Positions 33,949-44,381 of a stretch of DNA of 64,000 nucleotides are shown here, piece by piece. Below the pieces are notes generated by a model. The model was not told where the DNA came from. It searched no databases and saw only the letters and a program-made list of their open reading frames with translations. This DNA comes from Paulinella micropora (lineage: Eukaryota > Cercozoa > Imbricatea > Euglyphida > Paulinellidae): positions 33,893-97,892 of the forward strand of contig WBZZ01006267.1 of assembly GCA_019918135.1 (NCBI GenBank), read 5' to 3'. The stretch's first letter is position 1. Each line of letters begins with the position of its first letter. Position numbers and translations under genes: made by a program.

Positions 33949-36195
33949 TCAAGCGAAGGTGTATTGGCGTTCCGTTGGTTGCGATATCCCAGGTACGCGT
34001 CTATATTGTACCGGTTGGCCGTAGGGTAGGGCTTCGATTGCTTGTATACGTCGTATTGCATCCTTGTTGTCCGTAGTTGCGTTCGATGGTGTCGTCGTTG
34101 GTTGCAACGGGGTAAAGCATTCTGTTTGCATGTCCTGTGGGATAGGTACCGTGAAGGTTGAGATGGGCGATTCCTCATGGTATGCTACTGACGGTGTAGG
34201 TGGTTCTTCGCTCATCGAGGTGTCTTCCGGGCTCGCTGAACTCCACTGGGTCTGTTCTTCTTGACGGTCTTGTTCTGAGGTCGTCCTGTTTTCCGGTGCA
34301 GGTGAGCTTATAAAGCTCTGTGTTGGCACGCGCGGGGATTGTGCGGTCGTGTCCGGCGGTTGTTGCGGTGAACTACCTGGTTCACGTCGTGCTCGTCTTG
34401 GGCGTCTGGTCCGTAATACGATGTGCTCAATACCTGTTGAGCCGGGCGCGTCTTGAACTAGCGATGATGGTAACATCCACGGGTCCGTTCTCGGTAAGAA
34501 GTAATTGATAGGTGTTCCAAGGGGGCACCAAGGTGGCGGCCAGTGGGCGGGTGGGACAGGGAATCCTTGCGGAATCCCTCGAAATGCGTCCCGCATGCGC
34601 GTCCATTGGACGTAGGCACGTCTGTAGTCGTTCTCGTCCATGCGTTGGATGACTGTCAGTGAGCTCCACGGAATGTCTGGGCTTCTTGTCGGATCTTCCA
34701 CGTAGTCTGGGTGCGGTGCGGGCAATGCTTCAGTGGGGGTGGGAGGGTTATAGACAGTAGAGGTGAGTTGGATAGGTCCTGCCCTATTTCTGTACCTATT
34801 TCCCCTCTGCACGTAAGCCACTTCTTCTTGCGATGGTTCGTCTTCCTCTGGTTCGGGTCGGTCGTCGTCGGAGTCGGCTGAACGCATTAGCCAAGCCTCG
34901 GGTGGGTCGCCTGTTGGATCATCGACGTCGTCTGTAGCATCCATTCCGGTTGTAGCGTTGGCTTGTCCGGTCGATCGTTGAATCAGTTTCGCGTTGGTCA
35001 GTCTAGGTTGGCCTCCACGTCCTCGTTGATTCGGTCCTCCTACTCGTCCACCACGTCGTATGTTTGTGTTCGATGGCGTAGGCCGTTTGCGGACTGGACA
35101 TTCGGCTCCAGAGTGCTTCGGTCGGCCCTGGCAGACACGTTTCATGCAGGTGGATCGACACTGGGCCGCGATGTGTCCTCGTCGGTTGCAGTTGAGACAC
35201 TGAATGTCTTTGTTGGCAGCAACGGGTGTGGTCGAAGTGAAGAGGGCTGTCGAGGACCTAGACGGGGCAGCAGACAATTGATTGGCATGATATGCTTGCA
35301 GAATGAGTGAACGGATCTCATTATAGCGTGGTTTTTCTGCATCAGAACGAGACCAATACATAGTACCACCTATATCTCCCATAGACAGTGAGGCACAGTC
35401 CTTAAGCTTAAAGAGTAAGAATATGACTCTGAATTCATCGGGTAGGGTCACTCCTCTTGACTGTAGGCGTTTGAAGCGTTGGGTCAGGAGCTCCACCCAT
35501 GCTGGTAAGCAATTGCTTGACTTCAGCTTTGTCTCGAACAACTGCATGAGTAGGCGGGCGATGGAGACCGATCCCTTGCTGCCGAAGCGTTCGCAGAGCG
35601 CTGTCCAGATCACAGCTGGGTTGGTTCCTGCTCGTTGGACGGTCATTAGAGCGGTTGACTCTTGGCACGCTTCCACAAGGAAGCAGCGGACGTGGATCTG
35701 TGCTTTGATATAGTCAGCTTGGCTGAATAATGTGTCCAGCTCATTTGGTACGTTGACAGCAGGTAAGAGGGAGGTTGCCTGGTTACCTGAGATTAAGCTG
35801 CTTGAGGATGAGTTGCTAGACGATGATGAGTCACCACGTCTTGACCCGTGTGCTTCCTCATCTTCCTCTTCGTCGCTCCTCCTTCTCGCTGTTCTCCCTG
35901 TTGAGGTAGTTGTAGGTCCAGATGCCGACAATCCAGTAGGGTTAGTTGGGGCGGGTTGGGTGGGTCTCGTAGTTCTGGTACTTGCGCAGATTGTAGCAAT
36001 CTCTTGTATCGAGTAGGGCGATTCTTGGTCTTCCAAGAGTAGTATGTAGCGTGCGTCCACGCCCAATAAAAAAGCGCAAAATTGAAATATCCAAAGGTCA
36101 AATTCATCGATGGATCTTTTTGGGAACTTCGGTAGCTTGAGTTGGTAAGGGGGCGCATCCAAGGCTCCATAACCAGTAAGTATACTAGTAGACAT
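33949..36195 (-). CDS. Copia-like gag with CCHC zinc knuckle
   Basis: I chose the ATG at 36,195 (MSTSILTGYGALDAP); the frame is open further into the LTR. The first 300 residues resemble Copia gag (a helical block with CERFGSKGSVSIARLLMQLF and a LKLKD-type motif). Next are the zinc knuckle CLNCNRRGHIAAQC and a second Cys cluster CMKRVCQGRPKHSGAEC. The C-terminal 400 residues are Pro-rich and acidic. The start codon lies inside the 5' LTR (inner end 36,175), so gag translation would cross the LTR end and the primer-binding region. The stop is TGA at 33,949-33,951, followed in the same frame by pol. Confidence 0.85.
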   Translation of the reverse strand: MSTSILTGYGALDAPPYQLKLPKFPKRSIDEFDLWIFQFCAFLLGVDARYILLLEDQESPYSIQEIATICASTRTTRPTQPAPTNPTGLSASGPTTTSTGRTARRRSDEEEDEEAHGSRRGDSSSSSNSSSSSLISGNQATSLLPAVNVPNELDTLFSQADYIKAQIHVRCFLVEACQESTALMTVQRAGTNPAVIWTALCERFGSKGSVSIARLLMQLFETKLKSSNCLPAWVELLTQRFKRLQSRGVTLPDEFRVIFLLFKLKDCASLSMGDIGGTMYWSRSDAEKPRYNEIRSLILQAYHANQLSAAPSRSSTALFTSTTPVAANKDIQCLNCNRRGHIAAQCRSTCMKRVCQGRPKHSGAECPVRKRPTPSNTNIRRGGRVGGPNQRGRGGQPRLTNAKLIQRSTGQANATTGMDATDDVDDPTGDPPEAWLMRSADSDDDRPEPEEDEPSQEEVAYVQRGNRYRNRAGPIQLTSTVYNPPTPTEALPAPHPDYVEDPTRSPDIPWSSLTVIQRMDENDYRRAYVQWTRMRDAFRGIPQGFPVPPAHWPPPWCPLGTPINYFLPRTDPWMLPSSLVQDAPGSTGIEHIVLRTRRPRRARREPGSSPQQPPDTTAQSPRVPTQSFISSPAPENRTTSEQDRQEEQTQWSSASPEDTSMSEEPPTPSVAYHEESPISTFTVPIPQDMQTECFTPLQPTTTPSNATTDNKDAIRRIQAIEALPYGQPVQYRRVPGISQPTERQYTFA

Positions 36196-36571
36196 TGTCT
36201 CCGGATACTTGAATAATCGTTTGCGCTGAGGTACTTTGATCAAAGGTTGAAAGGAATATAATGAATCTAATCCATGGTTAGAAACCAGTGACTGTAACTC
36301 AATCAGATTTACCATAAATTTCTAATAAAATAAATACCACAAATTTATACACTGATCTTGTGGTCAGAAATTCAAGTGACGATTCAGTATGGGCCAAACT
36401 TATATTAATTGGTAACTGATTATGAATAACGGTTGTAATATCGTAGTGAATAATAATTATGATGGGCAAATATATAAATGGTAATGAATATGATCCGGTC
36501 ACGTATAAATGTTATGTCGTGAAATTGACCATAAAAGGTAACAATATATTTAGTAAATATGATTGCTTACT
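36175..36571 (-). repeat. 5' LTR of the Copia-like element
   Basis: A 397-bp LTR; on the minus strand it runs AGTAAGCAATC to ATACTTACT. The following TGGTTATGGAGCC (overlapping the LTR end by one or two bases) is a candidate primer-binding site. Confidence 0.92.
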
Positions 36572-36576
36572 ACCTT

Positions 36577-36843
36577 GGGGCTGTAGCCTCTGTATACCCA
36601 CGTCTTTGCTCTCAGAAAGAGGAAGTGTTGGCCCAGTTTGCACAACATCAGTAGAAAACACTGTAACTTTAGGGTTAAACTTTACAGTTTTCTCCTTCCT
36701 CTCTTCTTCTCCCTCCAGTCATTCCACCACCTCGAATCGATTACCTTCAGTTTCGTCTGCGTAGGATGACGGATTGGTGTCCGAGGCAGTGTTATAGGCC
36801 TGACCTCGACCGAAGTTTGGGTTGGAGCTTGCCCATGAACCTC
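36577..36843 (-). pseudogene. Gypsy-like pol, extreme N-terminal coding stretch cut off by the Copia insertion
   Basis: One minus-strand frame is open from a TGA near 36,721 to 36,577 (including VKFNPKVTVFSTDVVQTGP). It joins in phase, across the duplicated ACCTT, with the frame at 28,309. It probably forms the start of the protease-pol frame, downstream of gag in another frame. Confidence 0.6.
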
Positions 36844-39268
36844 CTAGTCCTCTAGGCGGGGGCCTGGAGCCCGAAAGGCTCTTCCTCCATGAGGATTATA
36901 TCCCCGACCTCCTCCTCTTCCTCTCTGAGGGGTTCCCTGCCACCTCGAGGCTACTCTCCATGCTCCTCCTCCTCCTCGTCCTCCTCCTCCTTCTCCTCGT
37001 CCTCCTCCTCCTCGTCCTCTTTGAGAGGCTTGTTTGTTCTTTTTTCTCTCCCTCTCCTCCTGCTTCTTATCCATCCTCTTCATATAGGCAATAATCGCCT
37101 CTTTTAGCTCGCCGTCATCACACTGATTGGCATACCAGCCTTCTGTATTCGCAGCATTTTGAAGCAGTCGGTAAAGGCCCGGTTCAGTACCGCCCGCCGT
37201 TTTGAGAAAGTCAGCCCTTGCTGTTGGGTTCTGCCTGTCATGATTGAAAGAGCAGTCTCTGTGCTCCATCTCTGCCTTACACGGCAGGCCCGCGAACCAC
37301 CTCCAGCATGTGATCTTGAGGTCTGGCTCTCTCTGTCTCTTCCATCCAGCAACTCGGCTTGTGTACGTGACTTGCGCGCCAACAGGTACACCGCCTGCCT
37401 GTGCAATGTGTGCCTCCGTGACTGCGTCCAAGTTCGAGCATGCACTCATAACTTCTTGGAACAGTGCTGCCGGAGCAATGCTTCCAACTGCAGCGTCGAA
37501 CACTTGTGTCTCGAGGAAGTTCTTGGACTTCACTACGCTAAACGTTGGGCATTGTTGTATGAGTTGCGTAAGTTTGCTCGGGTGCACTGAGTGCAATGCC
37601 GATAGAAAATAGAGAATGATTGACTTGCGGCCATAGAATAGCCCATAGGAGGAAACTACCTCCGTAAGGGTCGCCGCCAAGCTAGCAGAACGCCTCAAAC
37701 TCATCGCCACTGTCTCAAAGATTTCAAATCCTATTAGAATACCAGTGCAGAGATGCTGGTATCCATGAGATTGAAAATATGAAATGAGTGTGGCCACCGC
37801 CAGTTCGCACTGAGCGTCTAGGCCTGTCGAACTCTTTCTCTTATTCTCCTCTTGCTTTCTCAAAGCCTTGTACATGGTTAGATCCAATCCCTCTTGGATT
37901 AGAGACTGATCAAGAACCGTAGCAAGAGCCTCGTATTCTTGAGTCTCATCACAGGGAAAAGACTTGATGCAGGCATTGATCTCTGTAAGCTTGCCTAGGA
38001 GCGAAGAGTCAGAGTCTTTTTCTGAACTCGTCTTGGCATAGCATAAGACTAGCCACTCCTCCTTTCTTCCCCTTGAAGGCATTTATGATGTTTTTTCTGT
38101 CCTTCTTGTCCGTGTTTGTGACCACCACCGTAGTTGAGCCCGAGGGCGTAGGAGCTGGTGGGGCAGGGGCTGGTGGGGGAAGATATGCCGGAGGGGGTGC
38201 CCTTGCGCTACTCACTCTTGCTTTCACTTCCTCCAATTGCAACTTCCTGGCGAACTCCTCACTCTCTTTTGCCTTCTCCTTCTCACTTATCAGTAGTTTT
38301 TGAACATAACTGATATAGGCCGTCAACTCAGCAACAGACCTAACAAAGTTATATTTCTCCACATACTGATCAACCCCTGCCTTTTGGTGGTAGGTGGTGC
38401 AGCTGTGGTTGTTTTAAGGAGAGAGTGATCCTTGGCAGGAATCCATCTCTTCCACGCCTCCTTGTGCATCAATGCAGCCACCAACAGTCTGAGCTTGGTC
38501 AGAATTCTGTCATTTTTGTCCACCTCGTCAATCACAGGATGGGTTTCTCCTGCATTCGTAAGGTTTCTCTCCATTTCTCTCAATCCCGCCACCAGAGCCT
38601 TCAATTCAGTCGAAAAATATGCGAATACCCCATAAGTGTTTCTCGAACTGACATTGTCTTCGTTTTCTCGTTATCAACTGGGTCCTGACCCGTCGCGAGG
38701 AGTCTAGCCCTTGCTCTTGGGTATGTGTACTGAAGGTAACCCTCGCCCTGTGGGCCGTACGAACGTTCCCAAATTAGAGCTTGGGAGTACACCGCAAAGA
38801 TAGCATCGAGTATTTCAAGGTGGGTATGTGAATTCCCAAACTTGATATGTTGCACCTTCTTCCTTTCCTCCACATTGGAGACCAGTTTGCAGAGATGCTG
38901 TGCAATATCTGACAATGGGATATAGACATCCTTTTTGGTGCGACTCCCCACTCGTCTCATATCCTGAGGGATCCAGACATATGTGTCTTTCTTTGCCTCC
39001 ATCACAATATCAAAGTCGGTTTTAGGGAGGTCGTAGTGGTCGTTCACCCACCGTTGCTCCTCCTCTGAGATTTCCTACCCCTCAATCAAGTTTATCGTTT
39101 GTCGTCCTCCTCCTGTAGAGGCAGGTGGTATATTGTGTACCCAGTGCTCTTTGTTTGTTCTACTCCTCCTCCTTCTCCTTCCTCTTCTTCTTCCTCTCTT
39201 CCTCCTCCTCCCGTTTCCTCTTCTTCGTATCCTCCGTCATTCAATCCTCCTTCTCCTCCATTTTGCAT
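36844..39268 (-). pseudogene. Gypsy-like gag with CCCH zinc finger, broken into several frames
   Basis: Gag reads through five successive minus-strand frames: 39,268-39,092 (Glu/Gly-rich N terminus), 39,047-38,601 (helical, YVWIPQDMRRVG), 38,604-38,323, 38,362-38,009 and 38,082-36,844. The last and longest (412 codons) is mostly helical. It carries one zinc finger CWRWFAGLPC...DCSFNH (spacing C-X8-C-X8-C-X3-H) and ends in an RGG-rich basic tail, which suits RNA binding. A CCCH finger in place of the usual CCHC knuckle is unusual. Four frame changes within 2.4 kb mean the copy is decayed. Confidence 0.7.
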
Positions 39269-40111
39269 TTGTTCTTCTTGTTCCAGATAATCACTCACCT
39301 CACTAGTCTCTGTTGAACTAGTGTCGTATTAGTAAACAACAGGAGGACAGTGTCAGCACCTATGTTATGATTTCGTTCGTTTGAGTTCTGTTCCTCCTTC
39401 GGTCGATTGACTAGTGAAGAGAGAAACTAAGAGAGAGGGTAGAGTGGGATCCTCTTTCCTCTATATAACAATGTTTGTACGTTTTTTTTTTTTTTTTTTT
39501 GAGAAAAGTAGTCCTTGAGATTTTCTCTGATTTCTTGTCCTCCTTATTCAAATTGCTTTCTCCTCCTTCTTTTCTATATCGTATCTAGTATGAGGCACTA
39601 GGACCTACACATAGATAGTAATAGAGAAGCTAGAGAAGCTCTCCTTGAGAAGTCGACAGTCGGTCGGATAGGTTCTCAGACCTACTTTTGAGAACGATCA
39701 GAGATTTGCAAAAATAATCTGACGTATGTGTGAGATAATGCAGATAAATGCACAAACTAGAACGGTAGAGTGTTGCGCTCCTGTCCCTATGCTTGTTTGT
39801 GTTTTGTGTGTGTTTCTTCACTCTTCTGTCCACCTCCTTCTTCTTGGGTCTCTGTGTGAGAACAGCAAGAACGACAGAGAGTCTGTATCTGATGTCTCCT
39901 TGTGAGCACACAGATATGGATTGGGCTAGAGGGTACGAGACACCTACTTGAGGCCAATCAAATTATTTGTTTTGTAAAAGAGCTATGTGGATTATGTGTT
40001 GGAGTATTTGTTTTTTGTCTGACGTCCCCGTGTGAGACAGGTCAGCAAATTCGTTCTGGATGCCCGTGTGGCAATGCAGAAAGAAATCACCCTAGTGATG
40101 TGGACTCCAAA

Positions 40112-40350
40112 TGTAATGCCCCCAACGATAGCTCAATAAAAAGTCGGTAATACAACCAAACACAGTCCTCAAGAACGAGAATGATGTCTCGTTGTATTAG
40201 CTCAGTGAAGCCGAAAAGGAAAACTGGAACAGACCATGTATAAAATGGCATCAGGTTCAATCCGGACAAATAATACTGAAAAACAGGCTTGTGCACCTGT
40301 CACCAGGAAAAGGGTACTTTTTACCGGCTATCCGGGGGGTGATGCCTACA
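40112..40350 (-). repeat. 5' LTR of the Gypsy-like element
   Basis: A 239-bp TG...CA repeat matching the plus-strand LTR at 19,664-19,902. The primer-binding sequence TGGAGTCCACATC begins two bases inside the element. Confidence 0.92.
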
Positions 40351-40354
40351 TGTT

Positions 40355-41480
40355 AAATATTTCGAGTTTGGAAGTCGCAAGCCGGTAGGAGGGGGACGCA
40401 CCGAGTCCCGGTTTAAGACGGGAAGCGTTTGCGGTGGTTTTTACTATATCAATGGCCTTACCTTGACGTATCGATAGAGCATGTCTTGAAATATTATCAA
40501 TAATATCCAGTTTATTTCAGTATTATTACGTTGAGAAATGATGATTTTATTCAGTTTGAAAAACACTACCACATTTGTTGCAATCATCCATAGGCATGTA
40601 CATAGAAAAAGTGAAGGGTCATGGAGTTGAATAAAAATAGCATGGTCAGTAACCTTTTGATACCACATGACAATTTACAAAATATGAGGATCAGATGTGA
40701 AGCATGTGGTGAACACGGTGCATTTGAAAAAAGCGAAAAACTGGTAAAAATTAAGTTAAAAAAAAGAGGGTGATGAGTTCAAGCAAGACTGGAAAAGAGA
40801 AATTGCATGCCCTCATAAGGGGATGAACGGAATTAGTTAGCTCAGGAGTCAGACCAATGTGTCCAACCAGTGGAGCGGATATGTAACTCTGTTCCAAGAC
40901 GCACGGGGCAGCTGGGTCCAAGTAAGAGGAAGAATACATTCAGAGGTGGTCGGAGGAAGCAAGCAAACGCGATGGAAACAGAGAGCTGCTGGCGGATGAA
41001 CTGGTTCTGCACACTCTCATGATATGTGTGTACATGAATATGTCAATGGTTGCACAAAGGAAGCCAGGCTTGGGGTGAAAGCAGTCGTGAAGCAAATGGC
41101 AGTCTTGTTTTCGATAGAGAAAACTTAGAGTGGCTCAGAAGCTTGGAAAAGGTGTGCAGGGAGGAAACCAACAAGAGGGAAAAGGTCCACAGGATATGTG
41201 CATCACGCGGTTGCTGTTGGCTGCTCAACCAGCAGGTTTTCTGGTGCTTGGGAACCAAGTTGGTGGGAAGGTGGAAACAGCTGGCGGTCATGAATGTAAC
41301 CCGGCCGCCCAGCGGAAGAAAACGGCATTCAGCCACCGTATTTTTACCATGGTTTTGTCACAGATGTGAATGTTTTCGTCAACTCCGTTCTCAAGCCAAC
41401 TCCTCTAGCAGGGAGGCGAGTGATTGCGATAGTTTTCGTATCAATTGACTGCTGTTCTTGCGATCGTCCAAATATATTCA
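40355..41480. other. flanking DNA between the Gypsy-like element and the PLV, no gene recognised
   Basis: Several short open frames exist, but none has a domain or coding pattern I trust. Base composition changes to AT-rich at about 41,460, where the PLV begins. Confidence 0.5.
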
Positions 41481-41496
41481 TTTTTTTTAACTATAT

Positions 41497-41520
41497 ATAT
41501 ATCTTATATTATAAAATAAT
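41497..41520 (+). promoter_or_regulatory. candidate PLV promoter, TATA-rich
   Basis: ATCTTATATTATAAAATAAT lies 12 bp before the first PLV start codon. Sixteen bases of it (41,504-41,519) recur exactly in the arms of the right-end palindrome at 60,248-60,263. Similar TATAATATA-type blocks precede most PLV genes. Confidence 0.45.
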
Positions 41521-41531
41521 AGAATTAAAAT

Positions 41532-44369
41532 ATGAACCATTTAGGAAATCCGCGGGCATATCACTATTACGGCTCTGTGATAATAGACGAGGATTTAGAA
41601 GTTGATGGAGTATTATATGGCGATCATATTGAAGCAAACTCAATACAAGCAAGGACTGATGACATAACAATATCCTCGCGAAATAATAACTCTTCTTTGT
41701 TGATATCTGATACTGGTTATGTGTCAATTAATAACGAATACGATTTACCAATAGCGGACGGCACGGCTAATCAAGTATTAAAAACGGATGGGTTGGGTAA
41801 TACTTCATTTGCTACATTAAATTCAAGTTATATAAGCGATTTTGAACTAGATAAATTAACGGATGTAGTCATTACAGCACCAATAGCGATGAATAGTTAT
41901 CTCACATATAACTCAATAAACTGGGTAAATAAAACTTTTCCGATAAATGTTGATGAATTCGGCAATATTAGTATGGGCGGTAATTTGAATATAACAGGAG
42001 TTAATTTATTAAATACGAAAGATGTTGATACTTGGATATCTGAGCATGAAGACAAAAATGATAAAGTTTCCGCGGATGGTTCAATTGATACACACAGCGA
42101 TGTTACAATAACGGGCACACCCGCCAATAACCAACTACTCATTTATAGCACAGGCCAATGGAGAAACACAAACTCACCTTTTCTTAGATTAGACGGAACA
42201 GCAAACATGACGGGCGGATTAAATATGGGAGGATTTGCTATTTCAAATGTCAGTAATGTTGATGGTATTGATGTTTCGGCTCTTGATAGTTCTGTGGTAA
42301 AACTAACAGGAAACCAAACCATAACAGGGAATAAAATATTTACTACTTATTTGGGTGTAAAAGATTCAAATCCATTAAATACAGGTAAGTTATTCTTCAA
42401 TTACAACAATAATATGGGTTCTATTTATTCATCGGAGGTAGGTGGAGCAACAGGATATCCACTAAGCATTGTTGGTTCTTCCATACTTCTTGCTTCTACA
42501 ACGGGGAGTGGAATAACACTGACTGGCAATGTTTTAAATTTTAGTGGCACAACAGCAATTAGCGGACTTCCAGCCCCATTCTACGATGGTGATGCTTCAA
42601 CGAAGGCATATACCGATACGAAATTAGCAAAAGACGGCACAACGGCTATGACGGGCAGTTTAAATATGGGTGGTTTTGCGATTACGAATGTAGGCAATGT
42701 TGATGGTGTGGATGTTTCTGCCATTGATACTTCTGTGGTTAAACTAACAGGAGACCAAACAATAGCAGGAATTAAAACATTCAGCAACATAATAAATGCT
42801 AGTGCGGGGATTGATATGAAAAGTCAAAGCATAACAAATGTTAATCTTGTTGATGGCGTGGATGTTTCTACTCTTGACACTTCTGTCGTTAAACTAACAG
42901 GAAACCAAACCATAGCAGGGAATAAAAAATTTACATCAACTTTGGAAGTAAGTGGTTCATCCAATCCAACTACTTTTGACGGCATTGGCATAGCCTTTGA
43001 TACAAAAATAGGAATGATTGCAGCACAAAAAACAGCAACAGCGACTTGGTATCCGATACAAATAACGGGTTCGTATGTAGAGTTATATGCGGGTGATAAT
43101 GTAATCGCGACCGCAACTGGCACTACACTATCTTTGAATAACAACAAAATAACAAACTTAGCCACACCATCAGCAACAACGGACGGAGCGACAAAAGGGT
43201 ATGCGGACACATTGGACGGGCAAAATGTAAAACTAACAGGAGACCAAACCATAACAGGAATTAAGATATTTAATGGAACAAGAAATGATGTAAGAGCACT
43301 GAATTTGTTAAGCCAAGCCGATTTTAATAATGTGGATATCATTAATGGTGGAAATATAACATATAATGGGGCGAGGATATTAAACCAAAATGGAGGAGAT
43401 ATATTCTTTTCACAGACATCAGGAGATTATCAGTATTTCTTATTTACTCTAAATACTGCTACAAGTGGAACCGCGAACCAACGAGGTTATGTATTCACGA
43501 ATGTAGCATCTGATGTAAAAGGGGCGGGACTTTATATTTCAAAACTTTTGGATAATAAAAGTGCTTCGTCTGACATTGTCCGTTTTAACAATGCTGACGG
43601 TATGCGGTTTTATGGTGCCTTAGATATGAACTCAAACAATATAACAAATGGCGGAACAATAACGGGAACTACAATTACTTCAACCGCCGGTATATCAACG
43701 ACGACACTAACGGCGAGTGGATTAATAACGGCAAATGCGGGGATTACATATACTGGCACACTAACATCAGCAACGAATGCCAGTGGAGCGAAAATAGGAG
43801 TTCAGGGAATAACAGACGGAACAAATGCAAAAGGTATATTTCTATGGGATACAACCAATACAAGTTGGGGGATTTATGCAGCATCTGGTGGGGCTCTAAA
43901 CACTAGAAGTTTGGCAAATGGTTTGGCGGTTTCTGGAAATGATTTTAGTTCGTATAGTTTTCGGTTTAGGGTTGCTAATGATGCTAAGATGGGATTTGTG
44001 TGGGAAAATTCAGCAGAGCAATTGTTAATGTCATTAAACGGGGCAAACGGGACTTTATGGACAAAAGGATTAATAACGGCAAATGCGGGAATTACATATT
44101 CTGGGGTGCTATCATCGGCATTAGCATCAACTAATGGGGCAAAAATAGCAATTCAAGGACAAACAGACGGGACGATGAATGCGAGAGGAATATTTGTATG
44201 GGATGCTACTGATTCAAACTGGGGAATTTATATGTCTCAGTCTGGGAATAATAAATCATTAAGTGGAGGAACAGCGCCAGCAGGAGGAGGCGGAGGATTA
44301 ACTTCTTATGATATTAGATTTAGAGTGAATGGTTCTTCAACGAGTGGGTTCATATGGGAGAATAATTAA
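41532..44369 (+). CDS. PLV fibre protein, shaft part (interrupted by a stop)
   Basis: The ATG at 41,532 opens a 945-residue beta-rich, Gly/Thr/Asn-rich protein. It is built from phage-fibre-like repeats of the type VVKLTGNQTIAGNKKF, seen at least five times between 42,290 and 43,265. Two later copies of a longer repeat follow (LITANAGITY ... GAKI ... FRFRV ... GFVWEN). The TAA at 44,367-44,369 falls inside the last repeat; the same frame continues at once into the S74 domain. In the intact form it would be one protein of about 1,121 residues, a trimeric receptor-binding fibre on the virion surface. Fibre shafts ending in S74 chaperones are known in phages and reported in PLVs. Confidence 0.85.
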   Translation: MNHLGNPRAYHYYGSVIIDEDLEVDGVLYGDHIEANSIQARTDDITISSRNNNSSLLISDTGYVSINNEYDLPIADGTANQVLKTDGLGNTSFATLNSSYISDFELDKLTDVVITAPIAMNSYLTYNSINWVNKTFPINVDEFGNISMGGNLNITGVNLLNTKDVDTWISEHEDKNDKVSADGSIDTHSDVTITGTPANNQLLIYSTGQWRNTNSPFLRLDGTANMTGGLNMGGFAISNVSNVDGIDVSALDSSVVKLTGNQTITGNKIFTTYLGVKDSNPLNTGKLFFNYNNNMGSIYSSEVGGATGYPLSIVGSSILLASTTGSGITLTGNVLNFSGTTAISGLPAPFYDGDASTKAYTDTKLAKDGTTAMTGSLNMGGFAITNVGNVDGVDVSAIDTSVVKLTGDQTIAGIKTFSNIINASAGIDMKSQSITNVNLVDGVDVSTLDTSVVKLTGNQTIAGNKKFTSTLEVSGSSNPTTFDGIGIAFDTKIGMIAAQKTATATWYPIQITGSYVELYAGDNVIATATGTTLSLNNNKITNLATPSATTDGATKGYADTLDGQNVKLTGDQTITGIKIFNGTRNDVRALNLLSQADFNNVDIINGGNITYNGARILNQNGGDIFFSQTSGDYQYFLFTLNTATSGTANQRGYVFTNVASDVKGAGLYISKLLDNKSASSDIVRFNNADGMRFYGALDMNSNNITNGGTITGTTITSTAGISTTTLTASGLITANAGITYTGTLTSATNASGAKIGVQGITDGTNAKGIFLWDTTNTSWGIYAASGGALNTRSLANGLAVSGNDFSSYSFRFRVANDAKMGFVWENSAEQLLMSLNGANGTLWTKGLITANAGITYSGVLSSALASTNGAKIAIQGQTDGTMNARGIFVWDATDSNWGIYMSQSGNNKSLSGGTAPAGGGGGLTSYDIRFRVNGSSTSGFIWENN

Positions 44370-44381
44370 AATACTGCTTTA

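Larger units (their letters stand above)
28315..36571 (-). mobile_element. Copia-like LTR retrotransposon inserted in the Gypsy-like element
   Basis: The 8,257-bp element has LTRs at 28,315-28,709 and 36,175-36,571. They are about 97 percent identical by eye and are flanked by the direct repeat ACCTT (28,310-28,314 and 36,572-36,576). The order protease-integrase-RT-RNase H is that of Ty1/Copia. The LTR ends are AGTAAG...CTTACT rather than TG...CA; the target duplication fixes these ends. Confidence 0.93.
22352..40350 (-). mobile_element. Gypsy-like LTR retrotransposon, minus strand, interrupted by a Copia-like element
   Basis: Order on the minus strand is 5' LTR (40,350-40,112), primer-binding site (TGGAGTCC, from 40,109 downward), leader, gag, protease, reverse transcriptase-RNase H, integrase and a partial 3' LTR ending at 22,352. 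The direct repeat TGTT at 22,348-22,351 and 40,351-40,354 is the likely 4-bp target duplication. Without the nested Copia element (28,315-36,571 plus 5 bp) the element is about 9.7 kb. Gag and pol are frameshifted at several points, so it is a fossil. Confidence 0.88.

Noticed and set aside
44367..44369. TAA reassigned to an amino acid in this genome
   Set aside because: Other PLV genes and HRD1 end normally at TAA, and no other conserved gene has an internal TAA; a single mutation or readthrough is simpler.
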